A stretch of 64,000 nucleotides of DNA from Atlantibacter hermannii (GCA_900635495.1 LR134136.1:2852001-2916000); one strand, 5' to 3'; shown: positions 38,910-47,848, counted from the first letter of the stretch. Notes: a model not told the origin generated them from the letters alone. Numbers and translations are program-made.

Positions 38910-39384
38910 AGCAGACAAAGTATACCTGCTCCGGTAAAGCGTGCCGGGTGAGATAATCTGAAACCGTATTGACGGCGATTTCTGCCGCAGCCGGTTTTGG
39001 GTAACCGTAGATACCAGTGCTGATCGCCGGGAAAGCCACGCTCTTAAAAACATTCGCGCTGACCAGTTGCAGACTGTTGCGGTAGGCATCGGAAAGCAAC
39101 TGCGCTTCATGCTGATTTCCGTCACGCCACACCGGCCCAACGGCATGCACGACCGCTTTTGCCGCCAGATTTCCCGCCCCGGTAATGACCGCGTGCCCGG
39201 TCGGGCAGGTTCCCTGTTGTTGACGAACCTGCTTACAGGCTTCCATTAATGCCGGTCCGGCTGCGCGGTGGATAGCGCCGTCCACGCCGCCGCCGCCCAT
39301 CAGCGACGCATTAGCCGCATTGACGATGACGTCCGTGGTCATCAGGGTTATATCACCCTGGAGCACCTCTATTCTGGGTTTCAT
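38842..39384 (-). CDS. ymdB: O-acetyl-ADP-ribose deacetylase YmdB (macrodomain)
   Basis: Macrodomain protein that deacetylates O-acetyl-ADP-ribose and down-regulates RNase III; it also promotes ClsC activity. 180 residues. The ligand-binding loops are VNAANASLMGGGGVDGAIH and PAISTGIYGYP. It overlaps the clsC start. Confidence 0.96.
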   Translation of the reverse strand: MKPRIEVLQGDITLMTTDVIVNAANASLMGGGGVDGAIHRAAGPALMEACKQVRQQQGTCPTGHAVITGAGNLAAKAVVHAVGPVWRDGNQHEAQLLSDAYRNSLQLVSANVFKSVAFPAISTGIYGYPKPAAAEIAVNTVSDYLTRHALPEQVYFVCYDEENTRLYQRLLAQLTPEQDP

Positions 39385-39440
39385 ATCGCCTCCTCACTGT
39401 TCACTGTTTAGTGTAGAACATCCGCACCCTGAAACAGTTG

Positions 39441-39756
39441 TTAGCGATAGCTAACACTCAGAACGGCAAGTTTTTTGCCGGTGTCGAGGTAATGAAGTTT
39501 AAGGGTTGCCGGGAGCGTATTGTGGCGTTGAGCGGCGTGGATATCTGCGAGAGCAATAGAATGCCTGACGCGTTTAGCCCCTTTTGCCGGGCAGTCGAAA
39601 ACGACTTTTTGCGGGTGGGTAGAAATATCGCAGCTGTCTTCCACAATTGCTCCAACAAAATGAATTTTTCCACCTTCTGTCGCTGCGCCGACGAACGTCG
39701 AAGTAAACAGGACCAGGGGGGAGATATATAAGTGGTACTACAGAACGCATTTTCAT
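39441..39756 (-). pseudogene. ymdA: YmdA-like fimbrial-type secreted protein, frame broken in a C6 run
   Basis: On the minus strand the ATG at 39756 has a good Shine-Dalgarno (GAGGA). Removing one base from the six Gs at 39716-39721 (plus strand) gives a 104-residue protein with a signal peptide (MKMRSVVPLIYLPLVLFTST, then FVGAATEGG). The mature part has two cysteines (VGAIVEDSCDI and VVFDCPAKG) spaced as in fimbrial subunits. Its place between csgC and ymdB and its length match E. coli ymdA. Sequence identity to YmdA could not be checked. Probably a sequencing error. Confidence 0.7.
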
Positions 39757-39930
39757 CTATGCGGTTCCTCACAAGCGCTTCATCCTGAAGACGAAATGGG
39801 CCCTCCGCATAACCTTAATGCAACTATTCATTAACACAATTTAATCTTGTGAACAAAATTACACAATTCGCAATCCTTGAGCGCCCGGCCCCGGTCATGA
39901 TCCCGCTATTGCATGTAAAAGAAAGGAGAT

Positions 39931-40260
39931 TCAGAGGGTACCTGGCGGAGACCATTGCTGTGTGAGATTCACCGTTTTCCCGTCGCTGACACTGACTTTG
40001 ATGATTAAATCATCACCCGGCTCGACATTTATCGCCAGGCGGGAGACCTGGAACGGCGCATTTCCTTTGATATGTGCCTGCGAACGTTGCCGTGTGTTGC
40101 TGTTGCCTGATGATCCTTTGCGCACAGCTTCCACCTGAATCTGGCATTCACAATCCTGAGCCAGAAGCACCTGAGGAACAACGGTCCAGACAGAACCCTG
40201 TTGCTGAGCATCAAAAACGATTTGGTTGGAGAGCGCGGCAAGTAAAACCATGGTGTACAT
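39931..40260 (-). CDS. csgC: curli assembly protein CsgC
   Basis: Periplasmic inhibitor of premature CsgA amyloid formation. 109 residues, with an Ig-like fold and the CXC pair in AQDCECQIQVEA. A short N-terminal hydrophobic signal (MYTMVLLAALSNQ). It lies behind the csgA terminator, so expression probably depends on read-through from csgBA. Confidence 0.93.
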   Translation of the reverse strand: MYTMVLLAALSNQIVFDAQQQGSVWTVVPQVLLAQDCECQIQVEAVRKGSSGNSNTRQRSQAHIKGNAPFQVSRLAINVEPGDDLIIKVSVSDGKTVNLTQQWSPPGTL

Positions 40261-40272
40261 TCTTTACCTCCC

Positions 40273-40303
40273 AAAAAAAAAACAGGGCCGAAGCCCTGTT
40301 TTT
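40273..40303 (-). terminator. rho-independent terminator between csgA and csgC
   Basis: On the minus strand AAACAGGGC-TTCG-GCCCTGTTT is followed by a run of about nine Ts. The Shine-Dalgarno of csgC (GGGAGGT) begins right after it. Confidence 0.85.
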
Positions 40304-40317
40304 AATGTGCTGTACGA

Positions 40318-40797
40318 TTAGTACTGGGCAGCGTTTACAAAGTTGTTGTAACCGCGCTGAGTAACATCCGCAACTGCGAAGTTATCAGTCTGGGTCACGT
40401 TAGCGTAGTGAGAGTTACCACGCTGGCTGATAGTGATGTCAGAACGGACAGCATTCTGGTTTACGTTAACTGCGTTGTAGTTACCTTTCTGAGTCACGTC
40501 AGTGTCAGAACCGAAGCCGCCATTCTGTTTGATATCAGCGGTGTTTTTCACGCCGTCCTGATCCAGCCAAATGTTGCTGTCTTTAGCAGACTGCTGAACA
40601 TTAGCGAAGTTGTTGTAATGCTGTTGTTTAATATCCACCAGTGAGCCGTCAGCACCAGTCTGCACTGAATTCACAACGTGATGAGCGCCGTCCTGATAAA
40701 TTTTCAGTTCTGCGCCAGACTGCCAGCCATGACCGGCCATTGCGCTTCCAGAGATAACGACTAATGCTGCAACTGCTGCCACTTTGAATAATTTCAT
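40318..40797 (-). CDS. csgA: major curlin subunit CsgA
   Basis: Main amyloid subunit of curli fibres, secreted through CsgG. 159 residues, with a signal peptide ending SGSAMA before GHGWQSG. Curlin repeats of the S-X5-Q-X-G-X-X-N-X-A-X3-Q type recur about every 22 residues, in divergent form (for example SDITISQRGNSHYANVTQ and VADVTQRGYNNFVNAAQ). It is 8 residues longer than the 151-residue E. coli protein. Downstream of csgB. Confidence 0.96.
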   Translation of the reverse strand: MKLFKVAAVAALVVISGSAMAGHGWQSGAELKIYQDGAHHVVNSVQTGADGSLVDIKQQHYNNFANVQQSAKDSNIWLDQDGVKNTADIKQNGGFGSDTDVTQKGNYNAVNVNQNAVRSDITISQRGNSHYANVTQTDNFAVADVTQRGYNNFVNAAQY

Positions 40798-40835
40798 TTG
40801 AAACCCCCATCGGATTGATATTAAGTCGTTATGAA

Positions 40836-41291
40836 TTAGCGTTGAGTTACGCGAATATTCATAAACGAGTTCTTTTGAACAACAACTGCCGTTTTTTGCG
40901 TACCATATTGGGTAACGTTCGCTCTGTTATTCGAACCTTTTTGAATAACGACCGCACTATTACCGAACCCATTCTGTTGTATATCCGCATCGTTGCTGAA
41001 ACCGTCCTGCGAAACATACGCCAGATTGTAATTTCCTGATTGGTCTACATTTGCTCTGTTACCGTTGCCGTTTTGTATTACAACGGTTTGCAATTTATGG
41101 CCATCCTGGCGAGTTATAGCTCTGTTATTAGAGCCATATTGACCAATAATAGCTGCCTGATTGTATGAAGACTTGCTTAATTCATTCACAGCAAAGTTGT
41201 ATTCTGCTGCCGCAAGATCATTACTATATGAATAAGCCACAGCGGGCGTACCCAATATAGTCAACATCATCAACAACAATTTGTTTTTCAT
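40836..41291 (-). CDS. csgB: curlin nucleator CsgB
   Basis: Cell-surface nucleator of CsgA polymerisation. The start at 41291 (MKNKLLLMMLTILGTPAVA) gives 151 residues, as in E. coli, with a signal peptide. Repeats include NQAAIIGQYGSNNRAITRQ and NSAVVIQKGSNNRANVTQ. It ends in the conserved NIRVTQR anchor. First gene of csgBAC. Confidence 0.96.
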   Translation of the reverse strand: MKNKLLLMMLTILGTPAVAYSYSNDLAAAEYNFAVNELSKSSYNQAAIIGQYGSNNRAITRQDGHKLQTVVIQNGNGNRANVDQSGNYNLAYVSQDGFSNDADIQQNGFGNSAVVIQKGSNNRANVTQYGTQKTAVVVQKNSFMNIRVTQR

Positions 41292-41418
41292 GTTGTCACC
41301 TTGGGCTGGCAGGATAATTACTACAATTATCCTTTCAATCAATTCTATTTGTAAACACAACAAACAAAATGTTATTGCCGCGTTACGGAGAAGAGTATGT
41401 CCGGGGAAACATATTTAA

Positions 41419-41429
41419 TATCTCACCCG
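41419..41429 (-). promoter_or_regulatory. CsgD-binding box upstream of csgB
   Basis: On the minus strand CGGGTGAGATA is an exact match to the CsgD consensus CGGGKGAGNKA. It lies 128 bp upstream of the csgB start, as in the E. coli csgBA promoter. Confidence 0.75.
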
Positions 41430-41866
41430 CGAGTCGTATTTTTTCTAATTCGTTCACTAAAAAGTATGAGAATTAAAACCGCGTAATAAAGAAGGGTTTT
41501 CCCCGATTGAAAAAAATTTTTTCCTCCCTACCATTTTTCATAGTTTTGTCACAAACGAAGCGAGGAAAATGGCGGTGAGATGCCGATCAGAAAAAAAGAT
41601 CGCACAAGGCTGTCACCGAGCATCGATTATCTATACAAAAACGGCGAACGCGCCATCGGCGGTGTGACTTGCAAGTTTAGAGGTAATACATTTTTGGCTA
41701 TAAATAGAAATACCATTTAAAAACAAGCAAATACATTAGTAACCTTCATTTTCAAAATGATGCAACGCAATAAACATGTACAACTTCTCTATTAAATTTT
41801 TCATTTAAAAAATCTTGTCATTAACATTTTTATATTCCGTTTTACATTCTGTAACATCTTTAACAC

Positions 41867-41894
41867 TTGATTTAAGATTAGTAATGACTAGATT
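41867..41894 (+). promoter_or_regulatory. probable csgD promoter
   Basis: TTGATT at 41867-41872 and CTAGATT around 41888-41894 with an upstream TGA, in a block (TTGATTTAAGATTAGTAATG) very like the E. coli csgD promoter. It would give a leader of about 160 nt. Confidence 0.6.
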
Positions 41895-42061
41895 TGATTC
41901 AGCAGTTCAAATAAGTGTTCTTCTTTTTCATCACCCTCTCCGGGGATGATTGATTATTTTTCTATACACAGCAGTGCAGCATCTGTCAGTACTTCTGGTG
42001 GGCTGAATAGCTATTCAGCCCAGCTGCCAGGTGTCAATATAAAAAACAGTGGGGTTTCATC

Positions 42062-42712
42062 ATGTACAGTGAAGTCCAGATCATGCATAGCCAAACATTG
42101 TTCTTGATCACTAAACCGTCTTTACAGGCTACAGCATTACTACAGCACTTAAAATCATCACTGGGAATAACCGGTAAATTGCATAACATTCAACGCTCCG
42201 TTGATGACATTGCAGCTAACAGTTTGATTCTCCTTGATATGATGGAAGCTGATAAAAAGCTTATCCAGTACTGGCAGGATAATTTAGGCCGCAAGAACAA
42301 CAATCTTAAGATCGTGTTACTGAATACTCCTGAAGAATATCCGTTCCGGGATATCGAGGGCTGGCCACATATTCATGGTGTGTTTTATGCCCATGAAGAC
42401 CAGTCCTGCGTTGTCGAAGGGATGCGCGGCATTATGCGCGGTGAGTGCTATTTTTCGCAGAAGTTGGCGAGTTATTTGATTACCCACTCAGGGAATTATC
42501 GCTACAACGGCGGGGAATCCTCAATGCTTACGCACCGTGAGAAAGAGATCCTTAATAAATTACGCGTTGGCGCTTCAAATATTGAAATCGCTCAGGCGTT
42601 ATTTATCAGTGAAAATACGGTGAAAACGCATCTTTATAATTTATTCAAGAAGATCGCAGTAAAAAACCGTACTCAGGCAGTTTCTTGGGCGAACGATAAC
42701 CTCAGGCGATAA
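42062..42712 (+). CDS. csgD: biofilm master regulator CsgD (LuxR family)
   Basis: Activates csgBAC and, through diguanylate cyclases, cellulose production. 216 residues. The N-terminal receiver-like domain lacks a full phosphorylation site (ILLDMMEADKKL). The C-terminal LuxR helix-turn-helix reads LTHREKEILNKLRVGASNIE and then IAQALFISENTVKTHLYNLF. First gene of csgDEFG. Confidence 0.97.
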   Translation: MYSEVQIMHSQTLFLITKPSLQATALLQHLKSSLGITGKLHNIQRSVDDIAANSLILLDMMEADKKLIQYWQDNLGRKNNNLKIVLLNTPEEYPFRDIEGWPHIHGVFYAHEDQSCVVEGMRGIMRGECYFSQKLASYLITHSGNYRYNGGESSMLTHREKEILNKLRVGASNIEIAQALFISENTVKTHLYNLFKKIAVKNRTQAVSWANDNLRR

Positions 42713-42715
42713 GCC

Positions 42716-43114
42716 ATGAAAATCTCAAATCTTTATTAGTGGCCTGTGGAATTTTTTGGGCCGCTACGACTGCACACGCCGTTGAAGTAGAAGTGCCGGG
42801 ATTATTAACCGATCGTACCGTTTCGTCGGTGGGTCATGATTTTTATCGTGAGTTTAGTCATAAGTGGGAAAGTTCTTTTAACGGCAATTTATCCATTAAT
42901 GAAAGGCCCAGCGCGCGATGGGGAAGCTGGATAACCATTACGCTTGAGCAGGAGGTGCTTTTTCAGCTTTTTCTTTTCCCCACCAAACGAGACTTTGAGC
43001 AAAAACGTCGATATTGCACTTGCGCAGACACAGGAAGCATTGCAGCGTCGTCAAATAGATAAAGCGTTATTGAGTACCGGTGATTTAACCAGCGACGAAT
43101 TTTATTCTCAATAA
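42716..43114 (+). pseudogene. csgE: curli production assembly protein CsgE, two compensating indels
   Basis: Periplasmic gatekeeper that caps the CsgG pore and delivers CsgA. The ATG at 42716 is 3 bp after csgD. One T is missing at 42736-42737 (YLVACGIFWAATTAHA is the restored signal peptide), and one A is extra in AAAAA at 43001-43005 (FEQNVDIALAQTQEALQRRQ restored). The corrected product is 132 residues against 129 in E. coli, with the conserved VEVEVPGLLTDRTVSSVGHD. Probably sequencing errors. Confidence 0.92.
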
Positions 43115-43134
43115 AACCTGTTCAGGAGGCTGAC

Positions 43135-43551
43135 ATGCGTCTCGCATACGGCATGATTTCGTTAATGTTGATTGCGCCATTATCGTGGGGAGGGAATATG
43201 ACATTCCAGTTCCGCAACCCTAATTTTGGCGGTAACCCGAATAACGGCGCGTTTTTATTAAACAGCGCTCAGGCACAAAACTCTTATAAAGACCCCAGCT
43301 ACAGCAACGATCTGGGATATGAACCCCCTTCGGCGCTGGACAGCTTCAGTCAGGCGTTGCAGTCCCAGGTGCTGGGTAATTTGATGTCCAACATTAGTAC
43401 TGGCAAACCGGGCCGTATGGTAACCAGCGACTACATCGTTGACATTGCAAACCGTGACGGACAACTGCAGCTGAACGTCACCGACCGTAAGACCGGCAGA
43501 TCATCTGTTATCGAAGTCTCCGGCTTACAGTACAGCTCCGGCACAGAATAA
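43135..43551 (+). CDS. csgF: curli assembly protein CsgF
   Basis: CsgF binds the CsgG pore at the cell surface and anchors the nucleator CsgB. 138 residues with a signal peptide ending APLSWG before GNMTFQFRNPNFGGNP, the segment known to plug into CsgG. 20 bp after csgE. Confidence 0.96.
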   Translation: MRLAYGMISLMLIAPLSWGGNMTFQFRNPNFGGNPNNGAFLLNSAQAQNSYKDPSYSNDLGYEPPSALDSFSQALQSQVLGNLMSNISTGKPGRMVTSDYIVDIANRDGQLQLNVTDRKTGRSSVIEVSGLQYSSGTE

Positions 43552-43574
43552 CCCGGTTAACAAGGACTCTTATC

Positions 43575-44408
43575 ATGCAGCGCTTACTTTTACTTCTGGC
43601 AGTGACGTTATTAAGTGGCTGTTTAACCGCTCCACCCAGAGAAGCGGCAAAACCCACTCTGATGCCCCGTGCGCAAAGCTATCGCGATCTGGTGAAATTA
43701 CCGGAACCGAAGGGCAAGCTTTATGTCTCTGTCTATAACATTCAGGATGAAACCGGGCAGTTTAAGCCTTACCCGGCGAGTAACTTCTCAACGGCCGTGC
43801 CGCAAAGCGCCACTTCGATGCTGGTAACGGCATTGAAAGATTCAAAATGGTTTGTTCCGCTTGAGCGTCAGGGGCTGCAAAACCTGTTGAACGAGCGCAA
43901 AATCATTCGCGCCGCGCAGGAAAATGGCACCGTTGCACCCAATAACCGTATGCCTCTGGATTCGCTGCGTGCGGCGAATATCATGATTGAAGGGTCAATT
44001 ATCGGTTATGAGAGCAATGTGAAATCGGGTGGCGTTGGAGCGCGTTATTTTGGCATCGGCGCGGATACGCAATATCAACTTGATCAGATTGCCGTGAACT
44101 TGCGCGTGGTTAATGTGAGTACCGGTGAAGTTCTTTCTTCTGTAAACACCAGCAAAACAATTTTGTCTTATGAAGTCCAGGCAGGGGTGTTCCGCTTTAT
44201 TGACTACCAGCGTCTGCTGGAAGGCGAAATGGGCTACACCTCGAATGAACCTGTGATGATGTGTCTGATGTCAGCCATTGAAACCGGGGTTATTTACCTG
44301 GTTAATGACGGGATTCAACGTGGATTGTGGGATCTGCAAAACCCGGCGGATACAAATAATAAAGTTCTGGCGAAATACCGGGATATGGCGACACCGCCGG
44401 AATCCTGA
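43575..44408 (+). CDS. csgG: curli secretion channel lipoprotein CsgG
   Basis: Outer-membrane lipoprotein that forms the nonameric curlin pore. 277 residues, full length, lipobox LLSGCLTAPPRE. The conserved constriction and barrel regions include TGQFKPYPASNFSTAVPQ. Last gene of csgDEFG, followed by a terminator. Confidence 0.97.
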   Translation: MQRLLLLLAVTLLSGCLTAPPREAAKPTLMPRAQSYRDLVKLPEPKGKLYVSVYNIQDETGQFKPYPASNFSTAVPQSATSMLVTALKDSKWFVPLERQGLQNLLNERKIIRAAQENGTVAPNNRMPLDSLRAANIMIEGSIIGYESNVKSGGVGARYFGIGADTQYQLDQIAVNLRVVNVSTGEVLSSVNTSKTILSYEVQAGVFRFIDYQRLLEGEMGYTSNEPVMMCLMSAIETGVIYLVNDGIQRGLWDLQNPADTNNKVLAKYRDMATPPES

Positions 44409-44428
44409 TTGTGACAAACAGCAATGAT

Positions 44429-44454
44429 AAAAAACCAGCTCAGGCTGGTTTTTT
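44429..44454. terminator. two-way terminator between csgG and ycdZ
   Basis: AAAAAACCAGC-TCAG-GCTGGTTTTTT. It overlaps the last codons of ycdZ, which end in this hairpin. Confidence 0.88.
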
Positions 44455-44928
44455 ATCGTTCTGAATCTGCGCTTTTTTCTCGTGACGGTTACCCAGCCAC
44501 AGGCCGCTGGTTTTCATGGCAAAGCCAAACAGTAATCCCAACAGCAAAGACGGCACAATCGTCCGCCAGTCGCCCTGCCCGGCAAAGGTCGCGCACGCGC
44601 CAATAAAGGTGCCAGGCACAAACGACAACAACAGATGTTTCGCCTGTACGCACATCAAAAACGCCACCACGCCGGTAATGATATAACCCAGCAGCGTTAC
44701 CTGTGGTGCCATGGCGCTGGCGTGAATAATCACCTGCGCCCACACCACGCCGCTGCACAAAGTACAGGCCGTCATTAACAAGCCTTTCAGGCCGGTCTTT
44801 GGACACGCGAAATAGGCGGTGCAGCCCAAGAACCCTGCCCAGCTTATCAAACCAAGCGAAATCGCCACCCATCCCCAAAGGCCTGAGAGGATGCCAGTTG
44901 TGAGTGCTAAAGAAATGAGTATGTTCAT
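44440..44928 (-). CDS. ycdZ: inner-membrane protein YcdZ (DUF1097)
   Basis: 162-residue membrane protein with about five hydrophobic segments; function unknown. The start at 44928 (MNILISLALTTGILSGLWGW) matches E. coli; an upstream ATG at 44979 is unlikely. The conserved FVPGTFIGACATFAGQGDW is present. Confidence 0.93.
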   Translation of the reverse strand: MNILISLALTTGILSGLWGWVAISLGLISWAGFLGCTAYFACPKTGLKGLLMTACTLCSGVVWAQVIIHASAMAPQVTLLGYIITGVVAFLMCVQAKHLLLSFVPGTFIGACATFAGQGDWRTIVPSLLLGLLFGFAMKTSGLWLGNRHEKKAQIQNDKKPA

Positions 44929-45025
44929 GGCGGCGTATCTTAGCAGAAGCTCACGCCCCTTATGAGATATGCCGCACAAATTTTAGAGATATGAAATGCG
45001 GGTTACATTACAAATGTGATGAATA

Positions 45026-45583
45026 TCACTCTTGTTCATTTTCTTCCGTGAGCTCATCCCACATAGCCAGGACCGCTTCACGCGAGATCTGAGCCAGGGT
45101 CCGCCAGAACGCCGTGGTGGCATTGGCTTCTGTTTTACCAAAGAACGTCTCGCACCAGGGCAGCAGATACTCGGCGAACAAGGTTTCAAGCGCTTCGCTC
45201 TCATCTTCTGCCGCATGATCTTCCAGCCATGACGCTGCTAACAACAGCGTGCCAATATGATCGGCCGGAGCGTCGCCAAGCGGCATACCCCGCGCCTGCA
45301 AAAATGCCCGCAAATCCGCTTCACTGCCCTCTTCCTGCCAGTGGGAACGGTAAGGTGGCACGCCACACGCTTCGCCGATAAACAGCGCTTCGTAATCGGC
45401 AGTGAGGCCAGGCAAATCCACGCTTTTTTGCAAACGCGCCAGCAGCTCGTCCTGCTCCAGCGGCCAGTTCCGGGCCAGTTTACCCTCACTGATTAAGGCA
45501 AAAATCGGCGCCATCACCGCATCGCTGGGGTGGCGGTAATACAGAGAACCCAGCAGGCGGCAAATAATCGAAAACTCGTTCAT
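45026..45583 (-). CDS. ycdY: redox-enzyme-type chaperone YcdY
   Basis: TorD/DmsD-family chaperone-like protein that in E. coli assists zinc loading of YcdX and affects swarming. The start at 45583 (MNEFSIICRLLGSLYYRHP) gives 185 residues. The family segment PADHIGTLLLAASWLEDH is present. 41 bp downstream of ycdX. Confidence 0.94.
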   Translation of the reverse strand: MNEFSIICRLLGSLYYRHPSDAVMAPIFALISEGKLARNWPLEQDELLARLQKSVDLPGLTADYEALFIGEACGVPPYRSHWQEEGSEADLRAFLQARGMPLGDAPADHIGTLLLAASWLEDHAAEDESEALETLFAEYLLPWCETFFGKTEANATTAFWRTLAQISREAVLAMWDELTEENEQE

Positions 45584-45624
45584 ATACATTCCATGGTGTT
45601 GCGCCCGGTGAAGAGCGCGGGTCA

Positions 45625-46362
45625 TTAAAAATCCGCAAATTCAGGGATAGCAGGAACGCCGCGTGACTCAAGAAAGTTAAGGAAACGGCGCGGCGTTACG
45701 TTCAAAATTCGATCCTCCGGGAAATCGACGGCGCGAATAATTTTCAGGCTTTCGTCGAAATTACCCAATGTAAAGGCGGTATGGGAATCGGACCCCAGCG
45801 CCAGCCAGCCGCCGGCATCGCGCACGGCAGCGGCAATACGGGTACAGTTGGCTTCACTGCCCTTACGGGAATGTAAAAACGAAGAATTATTAATTTCCAG
45901 CGCCACCTGATATTTCGCTGCGGCCTGGGCAATAGCATCAATATCTACCGGGAATTTAGGATTGCCTGGGTGGCTAATCATATGTACGTTGCCGCTGGCC
46001 ATCGCGGCAATCATCGCTTCGGTGTGGGTATCGCGATCCTGGGGCGCAAACACCGGTTCGTGGAAACCGGCAATGATAAAGTCCAGCGCATCCAGCATCG
46101 GGCCTGTGCAGTCAATCTCCCCCGCCGTGTTTTTGATATTGGCTTCGATGCCGCGCAAGATCCCAACCCCATCCACCACGCGTGGCCAGATCCGCATATT
46201 AATAAAGTGCCAGTAATGCGGCGCATCCGCCATATCAGGGCCGTGGTCGGTAATGGCGAACAGCTTAATGCCGTTACGTTTAGCAGCACCGATATAATCA
46301 TGCAGATTACTGTAAGCGTGAGTGCTGGCGACGGTATGCATATGCAGGTCAACGGGATACAT
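45625..46362 (-). CDS. ycdX: PHP-family zinc phosphatase YcdX
   Basis: Trinuclear-zinc phosphatase of the PHP superfamily, needed for swarming in E. coli. The start at 46362 (MYPVDLHMHTVASTHA) gives 245 residues. Metal-binding motifs are DLHMHT, ITDHGPDM, AGFHEPVF, ISHPGNP and GSDSHTAF. Co-oriented with its chaperone ycdY. Confidence 0.96.
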   Translation of the reverse strand: MYPVDLHMHTVASTHAYSNLHDYIGAAKRNGIKLFAITDHGPDMADAPHYWHFINMRIWPRVVDGVGILRGIEANIKNTAGEIDCTGPMLDALDFIIAGFHEPVFAPQDRDTHTEAMIAAMASGNVHMISHPGNPKFPVDIDAIAQAAAKYQVALEINNSSFLHSRKGSEANCTRIAAAVRDAGGWLALGSDSHTAFTLGNFDESLKIIRAVDFPEDRILNVTPRRFLNFLESRGVPAIPEFADF

Positions 46363-46451
46363 GGTTTTCTCCTCTTGCGTTTTCACTAAGGATACCAGTT
46401 TCAGCGTTGAAGATCAGACGAAATGCCCGGCGCAGGCCGCCGGGCGGGGTG

Positions 46452-47393
46452 TCAGTAGCCTCGGTTCAAATCGACCTGGCCTGGCGGGCATTCGCCGCGA
46501 TCGAGACTGGCGATGGTGCGGCTGATGTAATCGATGGCCTCAAGCGGACGGGTCACCGCAGCGACGTGCGGTGTGATATCGATGCGCGGATGGCTCCAGA
46601 GCGGGCTGGTCTGCGGCAGCGGTTCACGGTTGAACACGTCGAGCATCGCGGCCTTGATTTTGCCGCTGTCCAGCGCAGCCAGTAAGTCGTTTTCAACAAG
46701 GTGAACGCCGCGTGCCAGGTTCATGACATACGCGTTGTCAGCCAGTTTATTCAGTAAAGCTATATTAATGATGCCGACCGTTTCCGGCGTGTTCGGCAGC
46801 AGGTTGATCAACACACGCGTACCGGAAAGAAAGGCATCCAGCTCCTGCGAACCGGCAAAACTCTCCACTTGCGGGTAGTGTTTACGGCTTCGGCTCCAGC
46901 AGCGTACCGGGAACCCCCATTGCGTCAGGCTTTCCGCTACTTTCGCCCCCAGAACCCCGGCACCCAGGATGCCGATGGTAAAGTCATCACGGGTATATTC
47001 ATCAAGCGGCAGCCATTTCCCTTGCTGTTTCTGCGCCCGATAGTCATCAAAACGTCTGAACCAGTGCAGCACCTGGCTTACGGCATATTCCTGCATTTGC
47101 AACGCCATACCGGTGTCTTCGAGACGATAAAGAGGAACGCCTGACGGCAGCATATCGGGATGTTGTTGAAGCCGACTCAGTATGGAATCGACGCCCGCGC
47201 CAAGCGCGAAAACCGCTTTAAGCGTTGTTCGGCCACTCAACATTTCTACAGGAGGATGCCAGACCAGTGCATAATCCGCGTGTTCCGTGTCGCCGTGTTT
47301 CCATTCCCGTACCCGCGCCTCAGGCAGCGCCTGCTGTAAATGTTCAATCCAGAATTGCGTATCGAAAGTGGGGTGATAATAAATGATATCCAT
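46452..47393 (-). CDS. ghrA: glyoxylate/hydroxypyruvate reductase A GhrA
   Basis: NADPH-dependent 2-hydroxyacid dehydrogenase. The start at 47393 (MDIIYYHPTFDTQFWIEHL) gives 313 residues against 312 in E. coli. The nucleotide-binding motif is GILGAGVLGAKVAESL. The catalytic Arg is in MNLARGVHLVE and the catalytic His in ITPHVAAVT. Confidence 0.95.
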   Translation of the reverse strand: MDIIYYHPTFDTQFWIEHLQQALPEARVREWKHGDTEHADYALVWHPPVEMLSGRTTLKAVFALGAGVDSILSRLQQHPDMLPSGVPLYRLEDTGMALQMQEYAVSQVLHWFRRFDDYRAQKQQGKWLPLDEYTRDDFTIGILGAGVLGAKVAESLTQWGFPVRCWSRSRKHYPQVESFAGSQELDAFLSGTRVLINLLPNTPETVGIINIALLNKLADNAYVMNLARGVHLVENDLLAALDSGKIKAAMLDVFNREPLPQTSPLWSHPRIDITPHVAAVTRPLEAIDYISRTIASLDRGECPPGQVDLNRGY

Positions 47394-47597
47394 AGCGTCT
47401 CCTCTTTTCCTACCAGGATCGCGGCAAACCTTCTCAGATGCAAGGCGCATTGCCCTGAATTTCATCAATTTGCTGTTTTTAGAATCAGGTTGCTGGAAGT
47501 TTGATTAAACACGCGCAATAACGCGAAAAGTTGATTGACGGCGCAAGCGGATTTCCCTACATTAGCGCCCGTCCCGGTAACAACGGGAAGACAATAT

Positions 47598-47685
47598 GGT
47601 GAGGTGTCCGAGTGGCTGAAGGAGCACGCCTGGAAAGTGTGTATACGGCAACGTATCGGGGGTTCGAATCCCCCCCTCACCGCCA
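47598..47685 (+). tRNA. serX: tRNA-Ser (anticodon GGA)
   Basis: 88-nt class II tRNA with the CCA end encoded. The acceptor GGTGAGG pairs with CCTCACC, the anticodon loop CTGGAAA carries GGA, the long variable arm is GTGTATACGGCAACGTATC and the T loop is GGTTCGAATCC. Its place beside ghrA matches E. coli serX. Confidence 0.97.
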
Positions 47686-47693
47686 TATTACTG

Positions 47694-47725
47694 AAAAGAG
47701 CCCGTACGAAAGTACGGGCTCTTTT
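47694..47725 (+). terminator. rho-independent terminator after tRNA-Ser
   Basis: AAAAGAGCCCGTAC-GAAA-GTACGGGCTCTTTT, a 14-bp perfect stem with a GAAA loop and T tail. Confidence 0.95.
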
Positions 47726-47848
47726 CTTTGCAGCACCGGACCGGGGGATGAGAAGCCCCGACGGGGTTCGACCACTGGCGCAGCCAGGGGGACGGAATGA
47801 CCGCAGGCCATGACGCCCGCAGGGCGAGCACAGCGAGTCAATCCCCCC
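47726..47848. other. GC-rich non-coding block between tRNA-Ser and the YdeP-like gene
   Basis: About 120 bp, unusually GC-rich, with short complementary pieces (GGGGGATGAGAAGCCCC; CGCCCGCAGGGCG) and a GGGGTTCGACC segment like a tRNA T arm. It looks like the post-tRNA repeat regions of enteric bacteria, such as those behind tyrT, but no exact family could be assigned. Confidence 0.4.

Larger units (their letters stand above)
41292..42061. promoter_or_regulatory. csgBAC-csgDEFG divergent control region (770 bp)
   Basis: Very AT-rich gap without genes. In E. coli this region integrates RpoS, OmpR, IHF, H-NS, CpxR and MlrA at csgD, plus sRNAs acting on the long csgD leader. Visible here are a CsgD box on the csgB side and a csgD promoter with about 165 bases of leader, ending in GTGGGGTTTC just before the ATG. 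Confidence 0.8.

Noticed and set aside
42716..43114. csgE as a naturally inactivated curli gene
   Set aside because: Two opposite one-base indels at a TT and an A5 run with everything else conserved, next to intact csgD, csgF and csgG, fit sequencing error better than decay.
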